A DNA stretch of 10,161 bases from UBA7657 sp049653045 (GCA_049653045.1 JBASFN010000046.1:1-10161); one strand, 5' to 3'. Counted from the first letter of the stretch, positions 1 through 7,095 are shown. Notes: a model not told the origin generated them from the sequence alone. Program-made: numbers and translations.

Positions 1-543
1 GATGAGATGACGATTGATATTGCCAAGAAGTTGTATGAATTTGTCGGTCAGGAATTAAAGCGATACATTGCCGAGAATTTTAAAGAGGGCGGCAAGGTTG
101 CCAAAGATGCGATTGATGACATCGTTCTTGAGTTGGTGGAGGCGACGGGTGAAACAGATTATAGGCCGACGCCTACAACGATAAAAACGGCGGAGCGTTT
201 TCAGGAAAAAGGTCTTCTTACGATTAAAATGATGATTACGACTTTGAAGCGTGGGCAGGTTCAGACATTTATCGCCATGTTTTCAAAATTTTCAGGTTTG
301 GATTCGGATACTATTTTGTCGATACTCCGTCAGCCGAATGGGCAGGGGATTGCCGTGGTGTGCAGGGCGTTTGATGTAGAAAAACAGGATTTTATTTCTC
401 TTTATCTCTTGAGTAACCGCATCCGCAACGGTAGCAGGATGGCTGATTTGAAAGATATTTCTCGCGCCATTACGTATTTTGATAAAATTCATCCTGAAAT
501 TGCCAAGGGCATTCTTCAGAATTCCCTCGGTGAATTAAAGTAA
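1..543 (+). CDS. DUF2336-like protein, 3' part (5' end outside window)
   Basis: The reading frame is open to the first base of the window, so the ATG at position 7 is probably internal and the true start lies upstream. The visible 180 codons are mostly helical and soluble. They resemble the C-terminal part of DUF2336 proteins, a family of unknown function found mainly in Alphaproteobacteria: the pattern runs from a linker (PTPTTIK), through a 'TLKRGQVQTFIAMFSKFSGLDSD' type helix pair, to 'QGIAVVCRAFDVEKQDF' and a final short helix pair. No membrane segment or catalytic motif is visible. The stop codon lies inside the 3' end of the convergent pgk gene, a 9-base overlap, and no hairpin terminator is seen. 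The family call is from recalled pattern similarity and is moderately sure; the molecular role is unknown. Confidence 0.7.
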   Translation, partial: DEMTIDIAKKLYEFVGQELKRYIAENFKEGGKVAKDAIDDIVLELVEATGETDYRPTPTTIKTAERFQEKGLLTIKMMITTLKRGQVQTFIAMFSKFSGLDSDTILSILRQPNGQGIAVVCRAFDVEKQDFISLYLLSNRIRNGSRMADLKDISRAITYFDKIHPEIAKGILQNSLGELK

Positions 544-1722
544 TGCGGCCACGCCCGGTAGCGTGTGCCCCTCCAGCCATTCCAGAAAAGCTCCGCCAGC
601 CGTTGATATATAGGTTAGGTCATGTGCCGCGCCTGCGTTTTCAAGGGCTGCCGCCGTGTCACCGCCGCCCGCAATACTGATAAGGTTTCCGGTTTTTGTA
701 CGCTCGGCCAAGGCTTTTGCCAGCGCGTTTGTTCCCTCGTCGAAGGGTTTTATTTCAAAAATACCGAGAGGGCCGTTCCAGACCAGCGTTTTGCAGTTTT
801 TAATTTCCTCTAGAATGTGCGCGATAGTTTTCGGGCCAACATCAATCGCCATTCTATCGGGTGGGACGTTTGCGCTGTCGCAGACGGTATAGTCCGCGCC
901 GGGCTGGATTGCCGTGACGGTTACGGAGTCGATGGGAAGAAGGATTTTACAGCCGCTTGTTTTTGCGTGTTCCATGATTTTACGGGCTTCGTCCGCCATA
1001 TCCTTTTCGCACAGGGAGAGGCCCACGCTTCCCCCCATGGCGTAGATAAATGTATTCGCCATTGCGCCGCCGAGAATGAGGAAGTCCACTTTGCCGACGA
1101 GATTGTTGAGAATTTTCAGTTTTGTTGAAATTTTAGAGCCGCCAGCAATTGCCGCTACGGGGCGCGCCGGGTTTTCAAGGGCGCGGTCAAGCGCGTTTAA
1201 TTCTTCCTCCATCAAGAATCCGGCGGCCGCAGGCAGGTGATGCGCCAGCCCTTCGGTTGAGGCGTGGGCGCGGTGCGAGACCGAAAAAGCATCGTTGACG
1301 TAGATGTCGCCTTGTTTTGCGAGTTCTTTAATAAAGGCCGGGTCATTGGTTTCTTCGCCTTTGTGAAAGCGAACATTTTCAAGCAGGGCAACGTCACCGG
1401 GATTGAGGGTGTTTGCAACGCTTTCGGCTTTCGAGCCAATACAGTCTTGCGCGAATTTTATTGGTACGCCCCAAGCGTCTTGAAGTGCGGGTAAAAGAAA
1501 GGCGAGGGACATTTGCGGATTATGTTCACCGTCGGGTCTGCCGAAATGTGAGAGGATTAGAGTTTTTGCGCCCTTTTGTCTGAGGTAATCGATGGTTGGT
1601 TTCAGGCGGTCGATGCGGGCTGTGTCCGTGACTTTTCCCTTGCGGGCCGGGACGTTCAGGTCTGCCCGCAGCAGGACGCGTTTATTGTTCAGGTCAAGGT
1701 CACGAATGGTTTTGAATGCCAT
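535..1722 (-). CDS. pgk: Phosphoglycerate kinase
   Basis: Cytosolic glycolytic enzyme that transfers the phosphate of 1,3-bisphosphoglycerate to ADP, giving 3-phosphoglycerate and ATP, and runs in reverse in gluconeogenesis. The 395-residue length is normal for bacterial PGK. Visible signatures are RADLNVP at residues 19-25, SHFGRPDG at 58-65, ENVRFHKGEE at 115-124, GGSKISTK at 194-201, VGPKTI at 295-300, the nucleotide-binding GGGDT at 352-356 and STAGGAFLEWLEG at 373-385. All expected active-site blocks are present. The ATG has a strong AGGAGG ribosome site 8 bases upstream, and that site overlaps the stop codon of the preceding hydrolase gene, which suggests co-transcription and translational coupling. 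In many Alphaproteobacteria pgk sits beside gap and fba; here neither is next to it. The 3' end overlaps the convergent DUF2336-like gene. Confidence 0.97.
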   Translation of the reverse strand: MAFKTIRDLDLNNKRVLLRADLNVPARKGKVTDTARIDRLKPTIDYLRQKGAKTLILSHFGRPDGEHNPQMSLAFLLPALQDAWGVPIKFAQDCIGSKAESVANTLNPGDVALLENVRFHKGEETNDPAFIKELAKQGDIYVNDAFSVSHRAHASTEGLAHHLPAAAGFLMEEELNALDRALENPARPVAAIAGGSKISTKLKILNNLVGKVDFLILGGAMANTFIYAMGGSVGLSLCEKDMADEARKIMEHAKTSGCKILLPIDSVTVTAIQPGADYTVCDSANVPPDRMAIDVGPKTIAHILEEIKNCKTLVWNGPLGIFEIKPFDEGTNALAKALAERTKTGNLISIAGGGDTAAALENAGAAHDLTYISTAGGAFLEWLEGHTLPGVAALL

Positions 1723-1730
1723 GAAAAAAA

Positions 1731-1736
1731 CCTCCT
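1731..1736 (-). promoter_or_regulatory. pgk ribosome binding site overlapping upstream stop codon
   Basis: On the minus strand this reads AGGAGG, 8 bases before the pgk ATG. The TAG stop of the upstream hydrolase gene (1735-1737) overlaps its first bases. Ribosomes terminating on the hydrolase would therefore sit on the pgk initiation region, a classic layout for coupled translation. The overlap is seen directly; coupling is inferred. Confidence 0.8.
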
Positions 1737-2742
1737 AGAGAAGAATGGTTTTAAAAGTTTCTGTCGCTTCAACAAGGCGCGATCTTAAGGGGGGATCGAG
1801 AGCCGAGTGTCCGGCGTCCGGTACGACAATATAATCGGCTTCAGGCCATGACTGGTGGAGTTTGTGAGCGGTGGCAATCGGGCAAATGACGTCATAGCGT
1901 CCCTGGATGATGATGGAAGGAATGGTTCTGATTTTGCTGATATTTCGCAGGAGGCTTTTTTCCGTTGAGATGGTTTCATTCTTAAAATAATGCGCCTCAA
2001 TCCGGGCGAGGGCGAGGGCGTGTTGTTTTTGCTCGTCGGTTGTAATCGTTTCATAGTTGGGAAGCAGGGAAGAGCAGGCTCCCTCATATAGTGTCCAGTG
2101 TATGGCGGCTTCGAGTTGTTCTTTCGGGTCTTTTCCCGTCAGCCGGGCGTGGTAGCCGTCCAGCAAGTTTTTTTGTTCGCTTTCCGGCAGGTGATTGGAG
2201 AATTGTTCCCACGCTTCCGGGAAAATTGTTTTCATGCCGTAAAGGAACCAGTCTACCTCTTCCTGTTCAAACAGGAAAATGCCCCGCAGAGTGAGGCTGA
2301 GGCAGCGTTCAGGGTGCATGTTCGCATAGTGGAGAGCTAGTGTGCTGCCCCATGATCCGCCGAAAATATGCCAGCGTCGAACAGAGAGATGTTTTCGTAG
2401 GGCTTCGATGTCCGAGACAAGGTGGCGCGTGGTGTTTTTCTCAAGACTGCCTAAGGGGTGTGAGCGTCCGCAGCCGCGTTGATCGAAAATGATGATGCGG
2501 TAATGATCTGGATCAAAAAAACGTCGATGGGTGGGCGTTGCGCCCGCGCCGGGGCCGCCATGCAGCAGGACAACAGGAACGCCAGCCGGATTGCCGCTTT
2601 GTTCCCAATATAAATTATGTGTTTCGTCCACCGCTAGAAAACCGCTGGAAAACGGGGCGAGGGGCGGAAAAAGATCCATCAACACTTGACGGCGACCTGT
2701 GCCATCGTCGTGTTTTCTGTCGGGAGGGAATTTTTTTGTCAT
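1735..2742 (-). CDS. pip: Proline iminopeptidase-like alpha/beta hydrolase (family S33)
   Basis: Alpha/beta hydrolase expected to remove N-terminal proline from peptides in the cytoplasm. Counting from the ATG at 2742, the oxyanion-hole motif HGGPG is at residues 61-65, the DQRGCGRS block at 87-94, the nucleophile elbow GGSWGS at 128-133 (Ser130), the acid in GRYDVICP (Asp284) and the catalytic histidine in GHSA (His312). This is the complete S33 triad, and DQRGCGRS together with GGSWGS is typical of prolyl aminopeptidases. No signal peptide is seen. The start is uncertain: neither the ATG at 2742 nor the internal one at 2679 (residue 22, MDLFPPLAPF) has a good ribosome site, and family members usually begin near the latter, giving 314 residues. 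The gene follows the SNase-like gene by 21 bases and precedes pgk by 12, consistent with an operon. Other S33 peptidase activities are possible. Confidence 0.9.
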   Translation of the reverse strand: MTKKFPPDRKHDDGTGRRQVLMDLFPPLAPFSSGFLAVDETHNLYWEQSGNPAGVPVVLLHGGPGAGATPTHRRFFDPDHYRIIIFDQRGCGRSHPLGSLEKNTTRHLVSDIEALRKHLSVRRWHIFGGSWGSTLALHYANMHPERCLSLTLRGIFLFEQEEVDWFLYGMKTIFPEAWEQFSNHLPESEQKNLLDGYHARLTGKDPKEQLEAAIHWTLYEGACSSLLPNYETITTDEQKQHALALARIEAHYFKNETISTEKSLLRNISKIRTIPSIIIQGRYDVICPIATAHKLHQSWPEADYIVVPDAGHSALDPPLRSRLVEATETFKTILL

Positions 2743-2763
2743 AAAAGCAACAAGGTAAAAAAA

Positions 2764-3642
2764 TTAATGAACGTCTTTTTCCACAATAGGAAGTTTGGAG
2801 GACGATGGCAACTGTGAAGGGGCGGGGCTTGATGTTTCGACCGCTATCTCTATGGCTGCCGGGTGATTGATTTCAATGTAGGGGCCGTTGTAGTCGTCAA
2901 GCAGGCCACGTACCCGCACCTTTTGGCCATTCCATTGCAGGGGATCGAGCTTCTTCTTTGAAAAGGCGCGTTTATCTTCGGGCGCGATGGAAACGGTGAA
3001 GTCGGTTCTCCAGTCGTTGCCAAAATTGAGATAGATACGATTTTGTTTGATGCTCGCGCTTTTGATCTGTCCCTCGACGATTTGAAAACTGCCGATATGA
3101 TCCGGCGTTTCTTCGGGTGTTAATACTCTGGTGAATTTTTCCCAAATTCCTTGCTTTTCTTTCATCGCGGCCTGTTCAAGATCATACATCTGTTGTGCCA
3201 TTTCAGGATTTCTTTGCATCGTGCGAACGCGGGCAAGGCCGAGAGAGAGGAGGGCGCCTTGAACCCATGCCTTGTCCGATTGTCTTTGCAGGTGGGCGAT
3301 GTCCTGTCCCATTCGGTTGATCCGGCCTTCGTCGCGGTTTGTTGTCTGGTAGAGGATAACGGGTTTTCCCTCCAGCATGTCGCGTAAGATTTTCATGGAA
3401 ATCAGGGAAAATTCACCGGGTTCGTTGGGGTTGAGGTCGGGGAAATCAAGCCCGGCCAGTCGCACGATATGCCCGTCTTCGAGTTGTACGGTTTGCGGGT
3501 CGATAATGGCCGTTACGGTGGCGAGGCCGGTTTGTTTAAGTTCTGAAAAATCCCCTTGTGGCAGGCGCGGCGACTCTTCGGCAAAAGCCGGATGCATAAA
3601 AATATTGGCCAGAAGGAAAAAAAGAATTAGTATCCGTTGCAT
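2764..3642 (-). CDS. Secreted SNase-fold (thermonuclease-like) protein, catalytic residues altered
   Basis: A 292-residue protein with a clear signal peptide (residues 1-21, hydrophobic core ILILFFLLANIF, cleavage likely after AFA), so probably periplasmic or exported. Residues 40-170 match the staphylococcal nuclease-like domain: an 'ATVTAIIDPQTVQLEDG' strand pair, the VRLAGLDFPD block and a helix ending in KQGIW. A second beta-rich segment at 184-266 (VRVRGLLDDYNGPYIEI) looks like an OB-fold-type domain, as seen in some alphaproteobacterial relatives. The C-terminus is Pro/Ser-rich. Aligned by motif to staphylococcal nuclease, Arg35 and Asp40 are kept (Arg61, Asp66), but Asp21 is Gln50, Glu43 is Asp69 and Arg87 is Gln113. 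Ca2+-dependent nuclease activity is therefore doubtful; a binding role is possible. The start overlaps the divergent M48 gene and has no evident ribosome site. Confidence 0.85.
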   Translation of the reverse strand: MQRILILFFLLANIFMHPAFAEESPRLPQGDFSELKQTGLATVTAIIDPQTVQLEDGHIVRLAGLDFPDLNPNEPGEFSLISMKILRDMLEGKPVILYQTTNRDEGRINRMGQDIAHLQRQSDKAWVQGALLSLGLARVRTMQRNPEMAQQMYDLEQAAMKEKQGIWEKFTRVLTPEETPDHIGSFQIVEGQIKSASIKQNRIYLNFGNDWRTDFTVSIAPEDKRAFSKKKLDPLQWNGQKVRVRGLLDDYNGPYIEINHPAAIEIAVETSSPAPSQLPSSSKLPIVEKDVH

Positions 3643-5116
3643 GATGAAAACACATTGGACAGCTTTTTACCGTTTTTGCAAGGCATCATTTTGCGGCATG
3701 ACGGCTCTCGTACTTTTATCCGCTTGCAGCACGAACCCGGCAACGGGAGCGCAGCAGTTTACCGGCCTGATGTCGCCGTCGCAGGAAAACAGCGTTGGCG
3801 CAAGCGAACATCAAAAAGTTCAGCAACAATTTGGATTTTACGATGATCCGGCTCTTCTTTCTTATGTGCGCGATGTCGGCGCAAAGGTTACGCGAGAGAC
3901 GGAGCGCCCGGATGTTCAATATAAATTCTATGTCATTGATAGCCCGATTGTGAATGCGTTTGCGTTACCGGGCGGTTATATTTATGCCTCACGCGGCCTT
4001 TTGGCCTTGTCTAACAGTGAAGCTGAATTGGGGGCGGTTCTGGCGCATGAAACCGGGCATATTACGGCGCGGCATTCGGCGGAGCGATATTCGCATGGTG
4101 TTGTGACGTCGCTGGGCGCAGCCGTTCTTGGTGCGGCGGTTGGTAGTAACGGCGTGTCGCAGGCGCTCGGTGTTGGCTCCAATCTTTATTTGAGTTCCTA
4201 TTCGAGGGGGCAGGAAAACGAGGCGGATTCGCTTGGTCTGCGCTATATGACCCGTGGGGGGTATGATCCTGATGCTATGTCAGCTTTTCTGCAAAATCTT
4301 CAGAACGACACGTCTTTAGAGAAGCGATTGCAGGGAAGTGAAGGCGGTGAATCGATCAGTTATTTTTCCTCGCACCCCGCAACGGCGGAGCGTGTGAACA
4401 GCACGCGGGCGCAATCCGGTCAGTATCCAAGGGGTGGCGCTGTTGGTCGTGATCGTCATTTTGCGGCCATAGACGGTATGACTTATGGCGATAGTCCGGC
4501 GCAAGGGTTTGTTCGGGGGCGGTCTTTTGTTCATCCCGGTCTTGGGTTTACCTTTGACGCGCCGGATGGATTTGTGATTCAGAACCAGCCGGAGCAGGTT
4601 GTGGCCGTTTCCAAAACGGGCGCGGCGATTATATTCGATATTGCCCCCGGTGCATCCGGCATGAATCCGATGGGGTATCTGACGCAATCGTGGATGAAGG
4701 GCGAGCCTGTTGAAGCTCCGGAAAATATCACCGTCAACGGGATGCCGGGCGCAACCGCCGGATTTTCTGGAAATCTGAATGGCAAGCCCGTCAATATCAG
4801 ACTGGTCGCTATTGCGTGGGGCGATAAAATTGCACGGTTTCAGGTGGCCATTCCACAGAATGCTTCGGCTTCGCTGGTGAATGCGATGAAGTCGTCAACC
4901 TATAGCTTTCGAGGGTTATCAGAGTCTGAGCGTCGGAACGTAAAACCTTATCGTGTGCGGATTGTCACGGCGGGTGCTGGCGACACGGTGTCGTCTCTTG
5001 CGGCGCGCATGGCGTATGATGATCTGAAGGAAGATCGGTTTCGTGTGCTGAACGGGCTTGGCTCGGGAGAGTCGGTCAAGTCAGGTCAGAAATACAAGAT
5101 CATCAGCGGGAATTAG
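3641..5116 (+). CDS. M48 family metalloprotease lipoprotein with C-terminal LysM-like segment
   Basis: A 491-residue predicted zinc metallopeptidase anchored to the membrane as a lipoprotein, likely in the periplasm and concerned with envelope protein quality control. The start at 3641 (or the ATG at 3644) gives a lipoprotein signal peptide with lipobox LSAC and Cys29 as lipidation site; upstream codons in the same open frame read as antisense of the SNase-like gene and look unlike protein. The peptidase domain spans about residues 45-255: zinc motif HETGH at 136-140, third ligand Glu192 in QENEAD, and the conserved SHPATAER at 244-251. Residues 295-425 form a second domain of unknown role. 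Residues 437-489 (VRIVTAGAGDTV...LNGL...VKSGQKYKII) resemble a LysM or LysM-like unit and may bind peptidoglycan. It is related to the BepA/LoiP group by family, but orthology is not claimed. No clear ribosome site near the ATG; an AAGGA lies 23 bases upstream. Confidence 0.93.
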   Translation: MMKTHWTAFYRFCKASFCGMTALVLLSACSTNPATGAQQFTGLMSPSQENSVGASEHQKVQQQFGFYDDPALLSYVRDVGAKVTRETERPDVQYKFYVIDSPIVNAFALPGGYIYASRGLLALSNSEAELGAVLAHETGHITARHSAERYSHGVVTSLGAAVLGAAVGSNGVSQALGVGSNLYLSSYSRGQENEADSLGLRYMTRGGYDPDAMSAFLQNLQNDTSLEKRLQGSEGGESISYFSSHPATAERVNSTRAQSGQYPRGGAVGRDRHFAAIDGMTYGDSPAQGFVRGRSFVHPGLGFTFDAPDGFVIQNQPEQVVAVSKTGAAIIFDIAPGASGMNPMGYLTQSWMKGEPVEAPENITVNGMPGATAGFSGNLNGKPVNIRLVAIAWGDKIARFQVAIPQNASASLVNAMKSSTYSFRGLSESERRNVKPYRVRIVTAGAGDTVSSLAARMAYDDLKEDRFRVLNGLGSGESVKSGQKYKIISGN

Positions 5117-5122
5117 CCTTTT

Positions 5123-6007
5123 TCAGCCGAACAGTCCTTCTTGGTCGCTGTTGACGTGACCGATCAGCGAGGCGCGGAGTTTATCCATGGCGCGGGCTTC
5201 CAACTGGCGCACGCGTTCTTTGCTGATCCCGAGGGTTTTGCCAAGGTCATCCAAGGTCACGGTTTCATGGCCAAGATGCCGTTCGTTGATAATGGCGCGT
5301 TCGCGCTCGGTCAGGTTGGAGAGAGCCTCTTGCAGCCATTCCGACCGGGTTTTCGAGTCCTTCATGCCGATAACGATTTCTTCTGGGTTCGGGCTGTCGT
5401 CGCGCAAGAAATCTTGCCATTCGCTTTCGCCGTCCTCGCCGACTTTTGCGTTGAGCGATTGATCGCCGCCGGATAAGCGGCCTTCCATCGCCGTGACATC
5501 CTCAATGCCGACACCGAGATCTTTGGCAATGGCGTTGCGGCCAGCGTCATCAAGGCCTTCGTGTTCTGCACGGTTTTCTATTTTTGCGCGCAGACGGCGG
5601 AAGTTGAAAAACAGCGATTTCTGCGCCGCCGTCGTTCCGGTGCGGACGATAGACCAGTTCCGTAAGACGTAATCTTGAATCGCGGCGCGTATCCACCATG
5701 TGGCGTAGGTTGAAAACCGTAATTCGCGTTCGGGGTCAAATCGTTCGGCGGCTTGCATTAGACCGATATTACCCTCTTGGATCAGGTCGCCCATCGGCAG
5801 GCCGTAATTCCGGAACTTGCTGGCTACGGATACCACCAGCCGTGTATAGGATGTGACAAGCTCATGCAGGGCTTTTTCGTCGCCTTGTTTTTTCCATCGA
5901 CGGGCAAGCGCGAGTTCGTGTTCTTTTTCCAGCATCGGCTCCGCCATGGACTGGCGGATATAATCCATGTTTGCTCTTTGGGTGCGAGGATCGTCGATAT
6001 GTGCCAT
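5123..6007 (-). CDS. rpoH: RNA polymerase sigma-32 factor RpoH
   Basis: Alternative sigma factor directing RNA polymerase to heat-shock promoters. From the ATG at 6007 the protein has 294 residues, the usual size. Region 2 includes DLIQEGNIGLMQAAERFDP (residues 74-92) and RFSTYATWWIRAAIQDYVLRNW (97-118), which recognise the -10 element. The RpoH box follows as QKSLFFNFRRL (129-139), which separates sigma-32 from sigma-70 proteins. Region 4.2 with LDDLGKTLGISKERVRQLEARA (252-273) binds the -35 element. The ATG at 6007 is chosen over a GTG 17 codons upstream because an AAGGA ribosome site lies 11 bases before it and the MAHIDDP-type start fits. The gene ends 6 bases from the convergent M48 gene with no hairpin between. 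Alphaproteobacteria often carry two RpoH paralogues, and I cannot tell which this is. Confidence 0.96.
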   Translation of the reverse strand: MAHIDDPRTQRANMDYIRQSMAEPMLEKEHELALARRWKKQGDEKALHELVTSYTRLVVSVASKFRNYGLPMGDLIQEGNIGLMQAAERFDPERELRFSTYATWWIRAAIQDYVLRNWSIVRTGTTAAQKSLFFNFRRLRAKIENRAEHEGLDDAGRNAIAKDLGVGIEDVTAMEGRLSGGDQSLNAKVGEDGESEWQDFLRDDSPNPEEIVIGMKDSKTRSEWLQEALSNLTERERAIINERHLGHETVTLDDLGKTLGISKERVRQLEARAMDKLRASLIGHVNSDQEGLFG

Positions 6008-6040
6008 GGGATATATGTTCCTTCCTTGTGGCGTTACACC

Positions 6041-6052
6041 CTTTATACGGGG
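6041..6052 (-). promoter_or_regulatory. Possible heat-shock-type -10 element of rpoH
   Basis: On the minus strand this reads CCCCGTATAAAG. Its first eight bases differ from the sigma-32 -10 consensus CCCCATnT at one specified position. It would place a transcript start about 30 bases before the rpoH ATG, just ahead of the ribosome site. No convincing CTTGAAA-like -35 is seen at the expected distance, so this is a weak prediction of self-regulation. Confidence 0.25.
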
Positions 6053-6098
6053 CAGCACAGGAAAAGGATCGATTTAAAATGAAAAATTTTTTGAGGGG

Positions 6099-6956
6099 TT
6101 AATATTCCAGCATATCAATGACTTCGCCGCCTTCGTTGAATCCAGCGCAGACGAGCGAGCCGCCAAAGCCGCAGCCGCCATCAATCGTGGCGGTTACGCA
6201 GTTGATATTGATGCCGCCCCGTGCGGGGTCATAGCCCCGGACAACCTTACGGAACGGGAGGTAGGCATCGCTGATTTCGTTAAATCTGGCCGATGACCAC
6301 CAGAAATGGTCGTCCTGATCGCCGAGGGGTTTTTTCGTATTCAGCCCCGCATGTACGAACAGCATTGGATAGCCTGATGTTTCGTGGGTGTACGCGGCGC
6401 GGGAATGGTGGACACCAAAGGCCTCATGGCCGGGATTGTTTCGGATCGCGTTGCGGATGCTGGCCGTCCATTTTGTCAGAGCCATGACACCGCTGCGGCA
6501 GGCATCAATCCCGTCATGCGCGGATATGCCGTAGCTGGCAAGCGTCGGTGCTAGGCCGTTGCCGAGCATCCAGAGGAGGACATTTGAGGGGTCGGGCGCG
6601 AATTGAAGTTGCAGGAGTTTTTGCCACATTTCCTCCTGCTGGCCTTTTAGGTAAATGATGTCGCTCGACATCATGCCGTCGATGGACAGAACCATCCGGC
6701 GGAAAGCGAGAATTTCATCGATACAATGAACTGCGTCGTCATTATAGCCCGTGTAGTTCCCATGATAGATAATCCGGTCGCCGGGGCGTACGTGTTCGTG
6801 CAGGGCATCGTGGATGCGGGTTAATTTTTCGGCGTTGCTGTGGATGGCCGATACGGCCCAAATGCGCCGGGGCGTGCCAATACTGGCAAATCTTGAATCG
6901 TTTGTTGTCTGGTGCATTGCTGAGGATATTGAGGGTGGGGGTAAGTTTGTGGACAA
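6099..6956 (-). CDS. PPP-type metallophosphoesterase-like protein lacking most metal ligands
   Basis: A soluble 285-residue protein with the layout of a serine/threonine-phosphatase-type metallophosphoesterase, but with key residues replaced. Counting from the TTG at 6956: the GDxHG motif reads SAIHS (36-40, Asp to Ala, His39 kept); the GDY motif reads GNY (66-68, Asp to Asn); GNHE reads GQQE (105-108, Asn and His both to Gln); FVHAGL keeps its histidine (His202); the late GH reads GYD (241-243, His to Tyr). The surrounding sequence is well preserved, including the final IDGGCGFGGSL block. This looks like a maintained non-catalytic or altered-chemistry member, perhaps binding a ligand or partner. 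The start is unsure: TTG at 6956 or ATG at 6917 (residue 14); neither has a clear ribosome site, and both lie before the conserved domain. The gene lies 91 bases upstream of rpoH on the same strand. Confidence 0.8.
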   Translation of the reverse strand: MSTNLPPPSISSAMHQTTNDSRFASIGTPRRIWAVSAIHSNAEKLTRIHDALHEHVRPGDRIIYHGNYTGYNDDAVHCIDEILAFRRMVLSIDGMMSSDIIYLKGQQEEMWQKLLQLQFAPDPSNVLLWMLGNGLAPTLASYGISAHDGIDACRSGVMALTKWTASIRNAIRNNPGHEAFGVHHSRAAYTHETSGYPMLFVHAGLNTKKPLGDQDDHFWWSSARFNEISDAYLPFRKVVRGYDPARGGININCVTATIDGGCGFGGSLVCAGFNEGGEVIDMLEY

Positions 6957-6991
6957 CTCAGGGAGTAGTTCCCAGAATCTAATAAATCATA
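6957..6991 (-). promoter_or_regulatory. Possible promoter -10 and short leader of the PPP-like gene
   Basis: On the minus strand a TATGAT hexamer (6986-6991) would start transcription near 6979. The -35 position at 17-base spacing is poor (TTTCTA). Between the -10 and the TTG start lies a small inverted repeat, GGGA/TCCC with a 5-base loop (6961-6973). The weak -35 keeps confidence low. Confidence 0.25.
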
Positions 6992-7041
6992 CATTAAAAT
7001 CAGGGGGATAGAAAGGAGAAATCGTAGTTATGTTGTAAAAT

Positions 7042-7070
7042 AAAAAGACCCCCGTAGTGGGGGCCTTTTC
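7042..7070 (-). terminator. Rho-independent terminator downstream of carD
   Basis: A GC stem of five C-G pairs (7049-7053 with 7059-7063) around the 5-base loop at 7054-7058, extended past one mismatch by a G-C and A-T pairs. Read on the minus strand it follows the carD stop by about 25 bases and runs into a T-rich tail (TCTTTTTATTTT), as expected for intrinsic termination of carD. On the plus strand the tail is only four T, and there is no upstream plus-strand gene that needs it. Confidence 0.88.
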
Positions 7071-7095
7071 AAACATTGGAGAATGTTATTTAAAA

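Noticed and set aside
817..1128. 103-codon plus-strand open frame inside pgk
   Set aside because: It is an antisense shadow of pgk, whose conserved motifs explain the sequence.
3377..3640. Open frame extending the M48 gene 88 codons upstream of 3641
   Set aside because: It is antisense to the SNase-like gene, has low-complexity non-protein-like composition, and would bury the lipoprotein signal peptide inside the protein.
5245..5262. Tandem CCAAGGTCA direct repeats
   Set aside because: They lie within rpoH region 4 codons (LDDLGKTLG), and the repeat is explained by the protein sequence.
5141..5476. 111-codon plus-strand open frame inside rpoH
   Set aside because: It is an antisense shadow of the rpoH regions 3-4 coding sequence with no independent start signal.
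7014..7038. AAAGGAGAA on the plus strand followed by ATG at about 7030
   Set aside because: The ATG is followed by one codon and a stop, so no gene is encoded.
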